Assembly: GCA_902578775.1 (NCBI GenBank)
Contig: CACHEF010000002.1
Location: 124,001 to 188,000, forward strand
Origin: an uncultured Pelagibacteraceae bacterium
Lineage (GTDB): Bacteria > Pseudomonadota > Alphaproteobacteria > Pelagibacterales > Pelagibacteraceae
DNA: 64,000 nt
Direction of reading: 5' to 3'
Shown here: positions 25,740 through 33,935 of the stretch, piece by piece
How positions within the stretch are numbered: position 1 is the stretch's first letter
Layout: the number at the start of each line of letters is the position of its first letter
Program-made: the position numbers and the translations under genes
Notes under the pieces: generated by a model
What the model was told of the DNA's origin: nothing
What the model saw: the letters and a program-made list of their open reading frames with translations, nothing else
Databases searched by the model: none

Positions 25740-26780
25740 TTAATGATTTATTGATGATGAAAAATTCCATGAGCAATCAAAACTAGGCACATAAACCCTA
25801 GATAATTTAGTATTTCCAAAGTGATGGTGAAAAACATTTAACCAATTTTCAACTTGGTGGGGTTTTTTGTCTTGGCTCCCAACTTGCGCTGTGATTACAC
25901 CTTTTGGTTTTAAAATTCTTACTAAGGAGTCCATATTTTTTGCTGCTAAATCAATACAAAATTGATCATCATTTAAATCAACAAAAATATGATCATACGC
26001 ATCATCGCCAACAGATTTTATGCTTTCAAAAGCATCACCCCAAACACATCTAACTGAATTTTTTTCTGTAGCCTTATTTCCGATTTTACCTAAGTGCTTA
26101 TTACAAACCTCAACCACTTCTGGGTCAAGTTCATACCAATCTATGAAATTAAATTTTTTTGAAATACATTCTCTAGCAACACCTCCATCGCCCCCACCAA
26201 TTATTGCACCTCTTTCATTGTTTTTGTTTAATTTTAATCCAGCTCCAACAAAAGTTTCGCTATATAAATGCTCATCAGATGTAGCTACTTGTATCTCTCC
26301 ATCAATAAATAAAGATTTTCCAAATTGCTCTAGCTCCAAAATTTCTATATGTTGTCCAACTTTAGATTTAAAATCTTCTAATACTTCATTTACAACATAT
26401 GATTTTTGTAATCCAGGTGAGCTATAAATATCATGATAAAGATATCTAGTATCTCTATTAAATTCCTTTTTAACAATTCTTTTATGTTCAAATTCTTTTT
26501 TAACAATATTAATTGCGACAGATGGACTTATTTTACCGCAGGTAAAAAAATCAAAACTTATTATTCCTTTTTCTGGAAATGTATGAAAACTAATATGGCT
26601 TTCAGCTAATAAAGCTAAAATAGTAAAACCCTGGGGTTCAAATTTGTATTTTGAGATATTTAAAATAGTTACATCTGCTGCTTTCGCAATTTTGTTAATA
26701 ACTTTTTCGTAAACTGAAGGATCGTACTCTTTTGTAGTACCTATGATATCTAAAGTAATATGCTCACCAACTTTAATCAT
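25740..26780 (-). CDS. speD/speE: Fused S-adenosylmethionine decarboxylase-spermidine synthase
   Basis: 346 aa, two enzymes in one chain. Residues 1 to about 120 are a class 1b prokaryotic AdoMet decarboxylase: the self-cleavage site E60-S61 (AESHISFHTFPE) that makes the pyruvoyl group, H65, and the catalytic cysteine C81 (TCGK). Residues about 125-346 are an aminopropyltransferase: EQFGKSLFIDGEIQVATSDEH opening, GGGDGGVAREC for decarboxylated-AdoMet binding, YELDPEVVEVC and FVDLNDD with the catalytic acidic residue. The product, spermidine, comes with 5'-methylthioadenosine (MTA). Fusions of these two domains are known in bacteria. It starts one base after the aldolase stop, as the last of an MTA-salvage operon. 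Confidence 0.93.
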   Translation of the reverse strand: MIKVGEHITLDIIGTTKEYDPSVYEKVINKIAKAADVTILNISKYKFEPQGFTILALLAESHISFHTFPEKGIISFDFFTCGKISPSVAINIVKKEFEHKRIVKKEFNRDTRYLYHDIYSSPGLQKSYVVNEVLEDFKSKVGQHIEILELEQFGKSLFIDGEIQVATSDEHLYSETFVGAGLKLNKNNERGAIIGGGDGGVARECISKKFNFIDWYELDPEVVEVCNKHLGKIGNKATEKNSVRCVWGDAFESIKSVGDDAYDHIFVDLNDDQFCIDLAAKNMDSLVRILKPKGVITAQVGSQDKKPHQVENWLNVFHHHFGNTKLSRVYVPSFDCSWNFSSSINH

Positions 26781-26781
26781 T

Positions 26782-27435
26782 TTAACCTTTTTTATAATTC
26801 TTAGCTTTAACTAAAACTTTTTTCATTTCTTCTAATGAAAGAATCTTAGGCTGTCCTAACTTTAGAGCAATAGTGTATTGATGACAAATATTTTCTATCT
26901 CTTGTGCAAGTTCAAATGCATCCTCTAAATTTTTTCCAAAAGCAACCTGACCGTGATTAGACATTAAACAAGCGCTTCTATTTTCTAAAGCTTTAATTAC
27001 ATTTTTAGATAACTCTTCAGTTCCAAAAGTGGCGTATTCAGCACATTTGATGTCATCTCCTCCAGCGAGAGCAATCATGTAATGAAAAGGTGGTATTGAT
27101 TTACCATGTGAAGATACAGCTGCTGCGTGTGGAGAATGAGCATGAACAATTGCATGTGCCTCTTTTTTGTTAGTATAAATATCTCGATGAAATCTCCATT
27201 CAGATGATGGATTGTTAGTTGAGTCATTTTTTTCTTCTTCATTTAAACCCATAAAAACAATATCTTCAGGTTTTAATGTTTCGTATTTTTTTCCTGATGG
27301 AGTAATTAAGTAACCTTCTATATTGTTTTCCTTTCCCCTCAAAGATATGTTGCCGGATCTTAATGGTGAAAGATTTGTAGAATTTAATTTTAATGAATAT
27401 TCAATAATTTGATTTCTTTGATCTAAATTCTTCAT
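26782..27435 (-). CDS. Class II aldolase/adducin family; probable 5-methylthioribulose-1-phosphate aldolase
   Basis: 217 aa. Zinc-site residues of the FucA fold are in place: E79 (PSSEWRFH), H98 and H100 (VHAHSPH), H161 (SNHG). LRSGNISLR and ITPSGKKYETL bind the phosphate. Two family members use MTRu-1-P: the dehydratase MtnB and the DHAP-shunt aldolase. The overall FucA-like pattern (E as catalytic/zinc residue, PPFHYMIALAGGDDIKCA) and the absence of mtnC/mtnD favour cleavage to DHAP and a methylthio-aldehyde, but dehydratase activity is not excluded. It overlaps mtnA by four bases, an ATGA junction. Confidence 0.78.
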   Translation of the reverse strand: MKNLDQRNQIIEYSLKLNSTNLSPLRSGNISLRGKENNIEGYLITPSGKKYETLKPEDIVFMGLNEEEKNDSTNNPSSEWRFHRDIYTNKKEAHAIVHAHSPHAAAVSSHGKSIPPFHYMIALAGGDDIKCAEYATFGTEELSKNVIKALENRSACLMSNHGQVAFGKNLEDAFELAQEIENICHQYTIALKLGQPKILSLEEMKKVLVKAKNYKKG

Positions 27436-28502
27436 TTAAATAATTCTTTAAGTCCTTTTTCTGAAGCCTCACATACACCTTTTTCGGTAATTAATCCTGT
27501 AACATATTTTGCTGGTGTTACATCAAAAGCTAAATTCATAGCTTTACTTTTTTTTGGATAAATTTGTATTTTCTTTATATCTCCTTTTTCATCTAAACCT
27601 TCAACATGAGATAATTCATCTGAATTTCTCTCTTCTATTGGAATATCTTTATGATCTTTTATATTCCAGTCAATTGTTGAACTTGGAAGTGCAACATAAA
27701 AAGGAATCTTATTATCATAAGCTGCTAGTGCTTTAAGATAAGTTCCAACTTTATTGCAGACATCTCCATTGCCTAGAGTTCTGTCTGTTCCAACAATACA
27801 CATATCAACTTCACCTCTTTGCATTAAAATGCCACCTGTATTATCAGCGATGATAGTGTTTTTTATTCCCTCTTCATTCAACTCATAAGAAGTAAGATTT
27901 GCCCCTTGATTTCTTGGTCTAGTTTCATCAGCCCAAACATGAACAGGAATTCCTTTTTTGTGCGCATGATAAATTGGAGAAGTTGCGGTACCCCAATTTA
28001 TTGTTGCAAGCCAACCTGCATTACAATGAGTAAGAATATTAACTGTATCTTTTTTTTTATTATAGATTTCCTCTATGATTTTTGCCCCATTTAGTCCTAT
28101 ATTTTCACAAAATTTTATATCTTCTTCACATATATCTTTTGCCTCATTAAGAGCTATTTCTAAAATTTTATCACTATTAACTCCTGATAATTTTTTCATC
28201 ATTCTATCCACGGCCCACTTAAGATTTATTGCTGTTGGTCTTGAACTAACTAAATCTTCTACAGATTTCTTCAAAAATGATTGATCATTATTTTCAATTA
28301 TAGCTAAAACTATTCCATAAGCTGCTGTAGCTCCTATTAGAGGTGCACCTCTTACTTCCATTGTTTTAATTGCATTTACTGTGTCCTTAAAAGTTTTAAG
28401 ATCTTTTATTATAAATTGGTGAGGAAGTTTTGTCTGATCAATAATTTTAACAAGATTATTTTCAAACCAAATAGTACGATATTCTTTTCCTTCAATTTTC
28501 AT
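27432..28502 (-). CDS. mtnA: S-methyl-5-thioribose-1-phosphate isomerase
   Basis: 356 aa, the normal length for MtnA, an eIF2B-alpha-fold enzyme turning MTR-1-P into 5-methylthioribulose-1-P. Visible blocks: VRGAPLIGATAAYG for phosphate binding, TINLKWAVDRM, ILTHCNAGWLATINWGTA with the catalytic cysteine, ETRPRNQGANLTSYEL, and CIVGTDRTLGNGDVCNKVGTY with the catalytic aspartate, then FYVALPSSTID. It overlaps both flanking genes by four bases (ATGA-type), so translation is coupled across the operon. Confidence 0.95.
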   Translation of the reverse strand: MKIEGKEYRTIWFENNLVKIIDQTKLPHQFIIKDLKTFKDTVNAIKTMEVRGAPLIGATAAYGIVLAIIENNDQSFLKKSVEDLVSSRPTAINLKWAVDRMMKKLSGVNSDKILEIALNEAKDICEEDIKFCENIGLNGAKIIEEIYNKKKDTVNILTHCNAGWLATINWGTATSPIYHAHKKGIPVHVWADETRPRNQGANLTSYELNEEGIKNTIIADNTGGILMQRGEVDMCIVGTDRTLGNGDVCNKVGTYLKALAAYDNKIPFYVALPSSTIDWNIKDHKDIPIEERNSDELSHVEGLDEKGDIKKIQIYPKKSKAMNLAFDVTPAKYVTGLITEKGVCEASEKGLKELFK

Positions 28503-29431
28503 TTTAATCTTGAGGCAATAAAACTAAGAATTTCTGGATTATAGTATTGAAAACAAAGTCCTTGGTTCATTTCATGACCCGAATTTTTTCGAGCTGAAAC
28601 ATTTTCTTGCCAATTGTCTCCTTTTACAACACAAGATTTTCCGTTAATTTCATAATCTTCAGAAATAACAATTCTCTTAACTCCTGGAACTTCTTCTAAC
28701 CAATCAGATAACAGTCCCTCAAATTTATCCTTAGGGTGAGTAAAAGCTAAAACAGGAACATTATTAGATTGTTTAATATTATTAATTTGTCTTACTCGTA
28801 ATTCAGCAGGTCCTGGATATTTTTTAGCAAATTTTTTTAATGCCTCTTCAGGGCCTACTTTTTTTACTTTGTAACTTGAGGAAAGCTTTCCAAAACAAGC
28901 TTGCATATATGATATGCCCCCACCTACTTTTTCAGGGTGATCTGATAACAACATTAGGGTTAATAGACCCCCGCATGAATGACCTGATATAATAATTTGT
29001 TTTCTTGGAACTCCTATACTTATAAATTTTTCAACTAATTCTAAATTTTTTTCAACTCTTTTATCTAACTTGTGTTTACCTACATAAGGAGTTTTGGACT
29101 TCCACCAGTGTTTTTTTAATGACATATCACCTGCAAAATTATTTGAGCAGAAATTATAAACCATAATTTTTTTACCATTAATTTCCTTATCAACTAATGA
29201 AGCTTGATTTCTTATTTGATTTACCCAAATACATTCACTCTTGTGAGCTTTATCATTTGAATTTTGACCATGATTGTAAATTATTATAATTTTATTTTTA
29301 GGGTCATCAATATTCATACCTTCTTTTACCGAAGCTGATTTAGTAACAAAACCACTTTTTAAAATTTTTCCATTTGCATAGACTGTATTTGCAGCTACTA
29401 ACAATATTAGAATTAATAATAGTTTTTTCAT
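28499..29431 (-). CDS. Secreted alpha/beta-hydrolase-like protein inside MTA-salvage operon
   Basis: 310 aa from the Met of MKKLLLILILLVAANTVYA, a signal peptide; the longer upstream frame only overlaps mtnP. The hydrolase nucleophile elbow ISGHSCGGLLTLML (GHSCG) is seen near residue 150, preceded by IIIYNHGQNSNDKAHKSE with the HG oxyanion turn, and a late GHEMNQGLCF holds a candidate catalytic histidine. No characterised subfamily recognised. It overlaps mtnP and mtnA by four bases each, so it is firmly in the operon although an exported hydrolase has no known role in MTA salvage. Confidence 0.75.
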   Translation of the reverse strand: MKKLLLILILLVAANTVYANGKILKSGFVTKSASVKEGMNIDDPKNKIIIIYNHGQNSNDKAHKSECIWVNQIRNQASLVDKEINGKKIMVYNFCSNNFAGDMSLKKHWWKSKTPYVGKHKLDKRVEKNLELVEKFISIGVPRKQIIISGHSCGGLLTLMLLSDHPEKVGGGISYMQACFGKLSSSYKVKKVGPEEALKKFAKKYPGPAELRVRQINNIKQSNNVPVLAFTHPKDKFEGLLSDWLEEVPGVKRIVISEDYEINGKSCVVKGDNWQENVSARKNSGHEMNQGLCFQYYNPEILSFIASRLK

Positions 29432-30300
29432 TTTTTTAAAACCCTTCCTGCAACCGTATTTAATTTTTCTATAGTTTTTTTTGTTCTTTTTTCTGGAGCA
29501 GTTATAATTGCAACATCCAAACAATTATTTGTAGGATCATTTGGATCAATATAATTTTCAAAAATTTCAATTAAATTTTTAATCATATTTTTTGCTTTAG
29601 CAGCATTGCCTAATAAAACTTTTACAACTTTTTGAACATCAACATTTTCGTGATCAGGATGCCAACAATCATAATCAGTAACCATAGAAACAGATGCATA
29701 TCTAATTTCTGCCTCTCTAGCTAATTTTGCTTCAGGCATGTTGGTCATTCCAATAACATCTGCTTTCCAAGATCTATATAAATTTGATTCTGCCAAGGTT
29801 GAAAACTGAGGCCCTTCCATAACAACGTAAGTACCATTCCTTTGATAATCAATTTTTTCTTTTTTAATTGCTTCTTCACATGCGTTCATTAAAGCATTAG
29901 ATGTTGGATGAGCCATTGACACGTGAGCTACAATTTCATCATCAAAAAAAGTTTTTTCTCTAGCAAAAGTTCTATCTATGAATTGATCAACTATTACAAA
30001 TTTTCCTGGTTGCAAATCTTCTGTTAGAGAACCTACGGCAGAAACTGATACTATATCTGTAACACCCAACTGTTTGAGAGCATCAATATTGGCTCTAAAG
30101 TTTATTTTCGATGGAGAAATAAAATGACCTCTCCCATGTCTTGGCAAGAAATAAACCTCTTTATTTTTATAATTAGTTTTTAAAATTTGATCAGAAGGTT
30201 TACCCCAAGGAGTATTTAAATCCAATAATTCTCTATTTTTAAACTCTTCAACATCATAAAGACCACTACCACCTATGATTGCTAATTTATTTATTGTCAT
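29428..30300 (-). CDS. mtnP: S-methyl-5'-thioadenosine phosphorylase
   Basis: 290 aa, trimeric class I purine phosphorylase. Motifs: LAIIGGSGLYDVEEF at the N-terminus (phosphate loop), LPRHGRGHFISPSKINFRANI, a SVSAVGSLTEDLQPG block, YVVMEGPQFSTLAESNLYRSW, and VIGMTNMPEAKLAREAEI with the substrate-binding M/T; VTDYDCWH provides the purine-binding Asp. It splits MTA into adenine and methylthioribose-1-P. First gene of the minus-strand operon and divergent from apt, which recycles the adenine, with only 41 bases between their starts. Confidence 0.95.
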   Translation of the reverse strand: MTINKLAIIGGSGLYDVEEFKNRELLDLNTPWGKPSDQILKTNYKNKEVYFLPRHGRGHFISPSKINFRANIDALKQLGVTDIVSVSAVGSLTEDLQPGKFVIVDQFIDRTFAREKTFFDDEIVAHVSMAHPTSNALMNACEEAIKKEKIDYQRNGTYVVMEGPQFSTLAESNLYRSWKADVIGMTNMPEAKLAREAEIRYASVSMVTDYDCWHPDHENVDVQKVVKVLLGNAAKAKNMIKNLIEIFENYIDPNDPTNNCLDVAIITAPEKRTKKTIEKLNTVAGRVLKK

Positions 30301-30341
30301 GTCTCAAAATTAATTTATTTATGTTTTTATATTTAAGTATT

Positions 30342-30869
30342 ATGAATTTAAAAGACTTTATCAGATCTATTCCTGATTATCCAAAAAAAGGTATATTATT
30401 TAGGGATATAACAACACTTATAAAAAATGAAAAAGCTTTTGAGGATTGTATTAACCAAATAGTTGAGAGGTCTAAGAATTATAAAATAGACAAAATTGCT
30501 GCTATAGAATCTAGAGGTTTCGTATTTGCTTCAGCAGTTTCATACTTATTAAAAAAACCTTTTGTGATGTTGCGTAAAAAAAATAAGTTACCCGCAGATG
30601 TTTATTCAGTTGATTTTGAACTTGAATATGGAACTGCAACAATAGAAGTTCATAAAGACTCCATTCAAACAAATGATAATGTTTTAGTTGTCGATGATCT
30701 TATTGCTACAGGAGGTACCGCACAGGCTGCAGCTAAATTAATTGAAATCTCAGGTGGTAAAGTTTCCTGTTTTATATTTGTTATCAATCTTTTTGATTTA
30801 AATGGATGTGAAAATTTAATTAAAAAAGGTTATAAAGTTGAAAATTTAATAGAATTTCCAGGACACTAA
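30342..30869 (+). CDS. apt: Adenine phosphoribosyltransferase
   Basis: 175 aa from the Met of MNLKDFIRSIPDYPKKGI; upstream in-frame Mets would give an atypical extension reaching into the mtnP start. The APT opening (IPDYPKKGILFRDITTLI), AIESRGFVFASAVSYLL, and the PRPP-binding VLVVDDLIATGGTAQA are intact. It converts adenine + PRPP to AMP. Divergent placement beside mtnP indicates it salvages adenine released from MTA. It is followed nine bases later by rfbB. Confidence 0.95.
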   Translation: MNLKDFIRSIPDYPKKGILFRDITTLIKNEKAFEDCINQIVERSKNYKIDKIAAIESRGFVFASAVSYLLKKPFVMLRKKNKLPADVYSVDFELEYGTATIEVHKDSIQTNDNVLVVDDLIATGGTAQAAAKLIEISGGKVSCFIFVINLFDLNGCENLIKKGYKVENLIEFPGH

Positions 30870-30877
30870 AATTTGAA

Positions 30878-31891
30878 ATGAAAAAAATTATTGTTACAGG
30901 CGGACTAGGCTTTATAGGAAGTAACTTGATAGAATTGTTAATTAATAAAAATTATTATGTTATTAATGTTGATAAAGTAACTTATTCTTCAAATTTTTAT
31001 AATACTCGAGAATTTAAAAAATCAAAAAAATATAAATTTGTAAAGTGTGATATAAAAGACAAAAAAATAAGAAAAATATTATATCAACATAAACCTGTAG
31101 CAATATTTAATCTTGCCGCTGAAACTCATGTTGATAGATCAATAGACAGTCCTAAAAATTTTATTCAAAGTAACATAGTTGGAATTTTTAATCTTTTAGA
31201 GTGTTTTAGAGAATATACAAAAAAATATAATTCAAAATTGATTCATATCTCTACTGATGAAGTTTACGGTGATATTTTATCTGGAAGATCATCAGAAAAT
31301 TATCCTTACAAACCAAGTTCACCCTATGCTGCAAGTAAAGCTGCGTCTGATCATTTGGTTTATTCATATGTTAGAACATTCAAAATTCCTGCAATCGTTA
31401 CAAATTGCTCAAATAATTATGGTCCTAAACAACATCCAGAAAAATTAATACCAAAACTTATCTACAATATTTTAAATAATAAGCCATTACCGATTTATGG
31501 AAAAGGAACAAATTCAAGAGAATGGATTTACGTAAAAGATCACTGTGAAGCTTTACTTAAAGTATTTTATAAGGGTAAAATTGGAGAGTTTTATAATATA
31601 GGCTCAAACAAAAATTTAAATAATTTACAAGTTTCAAAAGAATTAATAAAAATTTCAAAATCTGTAATTAAAATTGGAAAAAAAGTAAAAATTTTATTTG
31701 TAAAAGATAGACCAGGTCACGATATTAGATATGCTTTAAATAGTAATAAAATAAAGAGTAAACTTAACTGGAAACCAAGAACAAATTTTAGACAAGGTAT
31801 TAAATTAACTTTTAATTGGTATTTAAAAAACAAAAATTATTACAAATCATTAGCTAAAAAAGATATTATAAAAAGACTAGGCACTAAATGA
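30878..31891 (+). CDS. rfbB: dTDP-glucose 4,6-dehydratase
   Basis: 337 aa extended SDR. Markers: VTGGLGFIGSNLIELL for NAD, AAETHVDRSIDSP, ISTDEVYGD with catalytic D/E, YAASKAASDHLV (YxxxK) and TNCSNNYGPKQHPEKLIP. This set is specific for RmlB. It makes dTDP-4-keto-6-deoxyglucose, the branching intermediate for rhamnose and other deoxysugars. Its stop overlaps the rfbA start (ATGA), and no rmlC homologue is seen in the window. Confidence 0.93.
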   Translation: MKKIIVTGGLGFIGSNLIELLINKNYYVINVDKVTYSSNFYNTREFKKSKKYKFVKCDIKDKKIRKILYQHKPVAIFNLAAETHVDRSIDSPKNFIQSNIVGIFNLLECFREYTKKYNSKLIHISTDEVYGDILSGRSSENYPYKPSSPYAASKAASDHLVYSYVRTFKIPAIVTNCSNNYGPKQHPEKLIPKLIYNILNNKPLPIYGKGTNSREWIYVKDHCEALLKVFYKGKIGEFYNIGSNKNLNNLQVSKELIKISKSVIKIGKKVKILFVKDRPGHDIRYALNSNKIKSKLNWKPRTNFRQGIKLTFNWYLKNKNYYKSLAKKDIIKRLGTK

Positions 31892-32766
31892 TAAAAAAAG
31901 GAATTATATTAGCTGGAGGTCAAGGAACAAGAATGAGCCCCCTAACCAAAGCTGTAAATAAACAATTACTTCCTGTTTATGATAAACCATTAATTTTTTA
32001 TCCATTATCAATATTAATGTTAGCTAAAATTAGAGATATTTTAATTATCGTAAACAAAGGTCAATTAGACCAATATAAAAAAATTTTACCAAATGGGAAT
32101 AATTTAGGAATTAAGATCACTTATAAAGAACAAGATAAACCAAGAGGATTGCCAGATGCTTTTATCTTAGGGGAGAAGTTTATAGGAAAAAGTAATGTTG
32201 CCATGATTCTCGGTGATAATTTTTTCTACGGTCAAAATCTATCTAGCAAGCTCATGCAGAATACAAAGCTTAAGAATGGTGCAAAAATTGTGCTACACAA
32301 AGTACAAAAACCTGAAGCATTTGGTGTTGCTAAGATAAAATCTAATAATAAAATTATATCAATAAAAGAAAAACCAAAAAAATTTTTTTCAGATCTTGCT
32401 ATTACTGGGTTATATTTTTTTGATAATAAAGTTGTCAATTATGCAAAAAGATTAAAACCGTCTAAAAGAAATGAATTAGAAATAGTTGACTTATTAAACA
32501 TTTATAGAAAAAAAAATAAATTGACTGCTGACTTAATTGGAAGAGGTGGCGCGTGGTTAGATACTGGATCGATAGAAGATTTTTACAAAACATCAGCATT
32601 TGTATCTGCAATTGAAAATAGACAAGGTTTAAAAATTGCTTGCTTAGAAGAGATTGCTTTTAATTCTGGATGGATAAATAAAAAACAAATAAATAATGCT
32701 GTTAATTTTTATGGTAATTGTGATTACTCAAAATATTTAAAAAGGCTTCTCAAAATTCATAAGTAG
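31888..32766 (+). CDS. rfbA: Glucose-1-phosphate thymidylyltransferase
   Basis: 292 aa. Nucleotidyltransferase opening GIILAGGQGTRMSPLTKAVN, KQLLPVYDKPLIFYPLS, then LGDNFFYGQ and the substrate-binding GRGGAWLDTGSIEDF block, all as in RmlA. It makes dTDP-glucose for the adjacent RfbB. One member of the usual quartet (rmlC) is absent and the fourth (rmlD) is replaced by a short divergent SDR. Confidence 0.93.
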   Translation: MIKKGIILAGGQGTRMSPLTKAVNKQLLPVYDKPLIFYPLSILMLAKIRDILIIVNKGQLDQYKKILPNGNNLGIKITYKEQDKPRGLPDAFILGEKFIGKSNVAMILGDNFFYGQNLSSKLMQNTKLKNGAKIVLHKVQKPEAFGVAKIKSNNKIISIKEKPKKFFSDLAITGLYFFDNKVVNYAKRLKPSKRNELEIVDLLNIYRKKNKLTADLIGRGGAWLDTGSIEDFYKTSAFVSAIENRQGLKIACLEEIAFNSGWINKKQINNAVNFYGNCDYSKYLKRLLKIHK

Positions 32767-32778
32767 ATTTAGATTTAA

Positions 32779-33486
32779 ATGAATAAAAAAAAAATTCTTG
32801 TAACGGGTGGTGATGGCAGATTTTCAAAGGTTTTAAAAGAAAAAAATAAAAATCTAAATCTTTTTTTTGCATCAAAAAAAGAATGTAACATTCTTAGTGA
32901 ATTATCGATTACAAAGATTATAAAAAAAGTTAAACCAAGTATTATTTTACATACAGCTGGTCTATCAAGGCCAATGAACATTCATGAAACTAACATAGAA
33001 AGAAGTATAGATCTAAATATTATCGGAACCGCTAACTTAGTAAAAATTTGTAAAAGATATAATATCAAGTTAATTTATTTTTCCACAAGTTATGTCTATG
33101 AAGGTGTAAGAGGAAACTATAAAGAGTCAGACCCAGTAAAACCCTTCAATAATTACGGGATTTCTAAATTAGGAGGTGAATGTTCAGTTCTTATGTATAA
33201 AAATTCATTAATTCTCAGAATAACAATGACTGAAAAACCATTTATGTTCAAAAAGGCTTACGGTAATCTAATTGCAAACTATATGTATCACGAGGATTTA
33301 GTAAAAATTTTACCAAAGATAATCAATAAAAAAGGAATATTAAATATAGGTGGTAAAACTCAATCAATATATAGTTTTGCAAGATCAAAAAATCTAAAAG
33401 TTAAAAAGGTTAAATTAATTAAAACAGAAAAAATGCCACTTAATCAAGGTATGAATATTAAAAAACTCACAAAAATTATTAGATAA
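32779..33486 (+). CDS. Short SDR-family dTDP-4-dehydrorhamnose reductase-like protein
   Basis: 235 aa, shorter than typical RmlD (about 290). ILVTGGDGRFSKVL is a Rossmann loop, HTAGLSRPMNIHETN follows the RmlD pattern, and YGISKLGGE gives the YxxxK pair. The C-terminal substrate domain is trimmed. With rfbBA upstream it probably reduces a dTDP-4-keto sugar, but which product (not necessarily rhamnose, as rmlC is missing) is open. The stop lies three bases from the 3' end of a convergent tRNA. Confidence 0.7.
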   Translation: MNKKKILVTGGDGRFSKVLKEKNKNLNLFFASKKECNILSELSITKIIKKVKPSIILHTAGLSRPMNIHETNIERSIDLNIIGTANLVKICKRYNIKLIYFSTSYVYEGVRGNYKESDPVKPFNNYGISKLGGECSVLMYKNSLILRITMTEKPFMFKKAYGNLIANYMYHEDLVKILPKIINKKGILNIGGKTQSIYSFARSKNLKVKKVKLIKTEKMPLNQGMNIKKLTKIIR

Positions 33487-33489
33487 TTA

Positions 33490-33566
33490 TGGTAGCGGGA
33501 AGTGGGATCGAACCACTGACCTCAGGCTTATGAGTCCTGCGCTCTAACCAACTGAGCTACCCCGCC
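33490..33566 (-). tRNA. tRNA with CAU anticodon, probably elongator tRNA-Met
   Basis: A 77-nt cloverleaf including encoded CCA. The anticodon CAU lies at 33530-33532 in loop CTCATAA; D-arm GCTC/GAGC, T-arm AGTGG/CCACT with TTCGATC, acceptor GGCGGGG/TCCCGCT with G1-U72 and G7-U66 wobbles, discriminator A. It lacks the initiator features (1-72 mismatch, three G-C pairs in the anticodon stem). tRNA-Ile(CAU) is possible, but positions 4-69 and 5-68 are G-C rather than the C-G pairs favoured by TilS. Position 31-39 is an A-G mismatch. Confidence 0.8.
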
Positions 33567-33688
33567 ATTATGTTTAAATTTTATACTACTTATTATTTTT
33601 CTTTCAAACAAGATATTTAGAAATTAAGTTTAATAGTATTTTCTATGAGTTTTAAACACTGTTAATTGATTAAATATAAAAAAAATCT

Positions 33689-33895
33689 TTAAAATATTAT
33701 TACACCAAACAACAGAGCGCCTGTTGATATTGCTACTGTGAACAATAATTTTTTTCTACTCTCTATTTTTTGATCCATTCTAACTCTATTCAACAATACG
33801 TTAATATTAGTTGATTTCTTTTCATATAAACTTTCATCATTTAAAGTATATTTTTGGACCATTTTGTCTCTTATTGATGAAAACACATTTTTCAT
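33689..33895 (-). CDS. Small tail-anchored membrane protein (paralogue of next gene)
   Basis: 68 aa. Soluble charged N-terminal half, then NINVLLNRVRMDQKIESRKK and one C-terminal helix (LLFTVAISTGALLFGVIIF). The INVL..R.R..Q..E..KK pattern followed by a helix containing IS.G is shared with the 76-aa protein 40 bases upstream, so they look like tandem paralogues. Single-pass, N-in tail anchor predicted. I recognise no characterised family. Confidence 0.6.
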   Translation of the reverse strand: MKNVFSSIRDKMVQKYTLNDESLYEKKSTNINVLLNRVRMDQKIESRKKLLFTVAISTGALLFGVIIF

Positions 33896-33935
33896 AATTA
33901 TTATTTAACCACCAATGTTAGAGATTTACAAACAA

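Noticed and set aside
29432-29524. N-terminal extension of the secreted hydrolase
   Set aside because: It lies wholly within mtnP in another frame and would hide the signal peptide that begins MKKLLLILILL.
30301-30341. SAM-type riboswitch upstream of the mtnP/apt divergent pair
   Set aside because: The gap is only 41 bases and AT-rich, with no room for a SAM-II or SAM-V fold.
33490-33566. Initiator tRNA-fMet
   Set aside because: Position 1-72 is a G-U pair and the anticodon stem lacks three consecutive G-C pairs; it is an elongator-type CAU tRNA.
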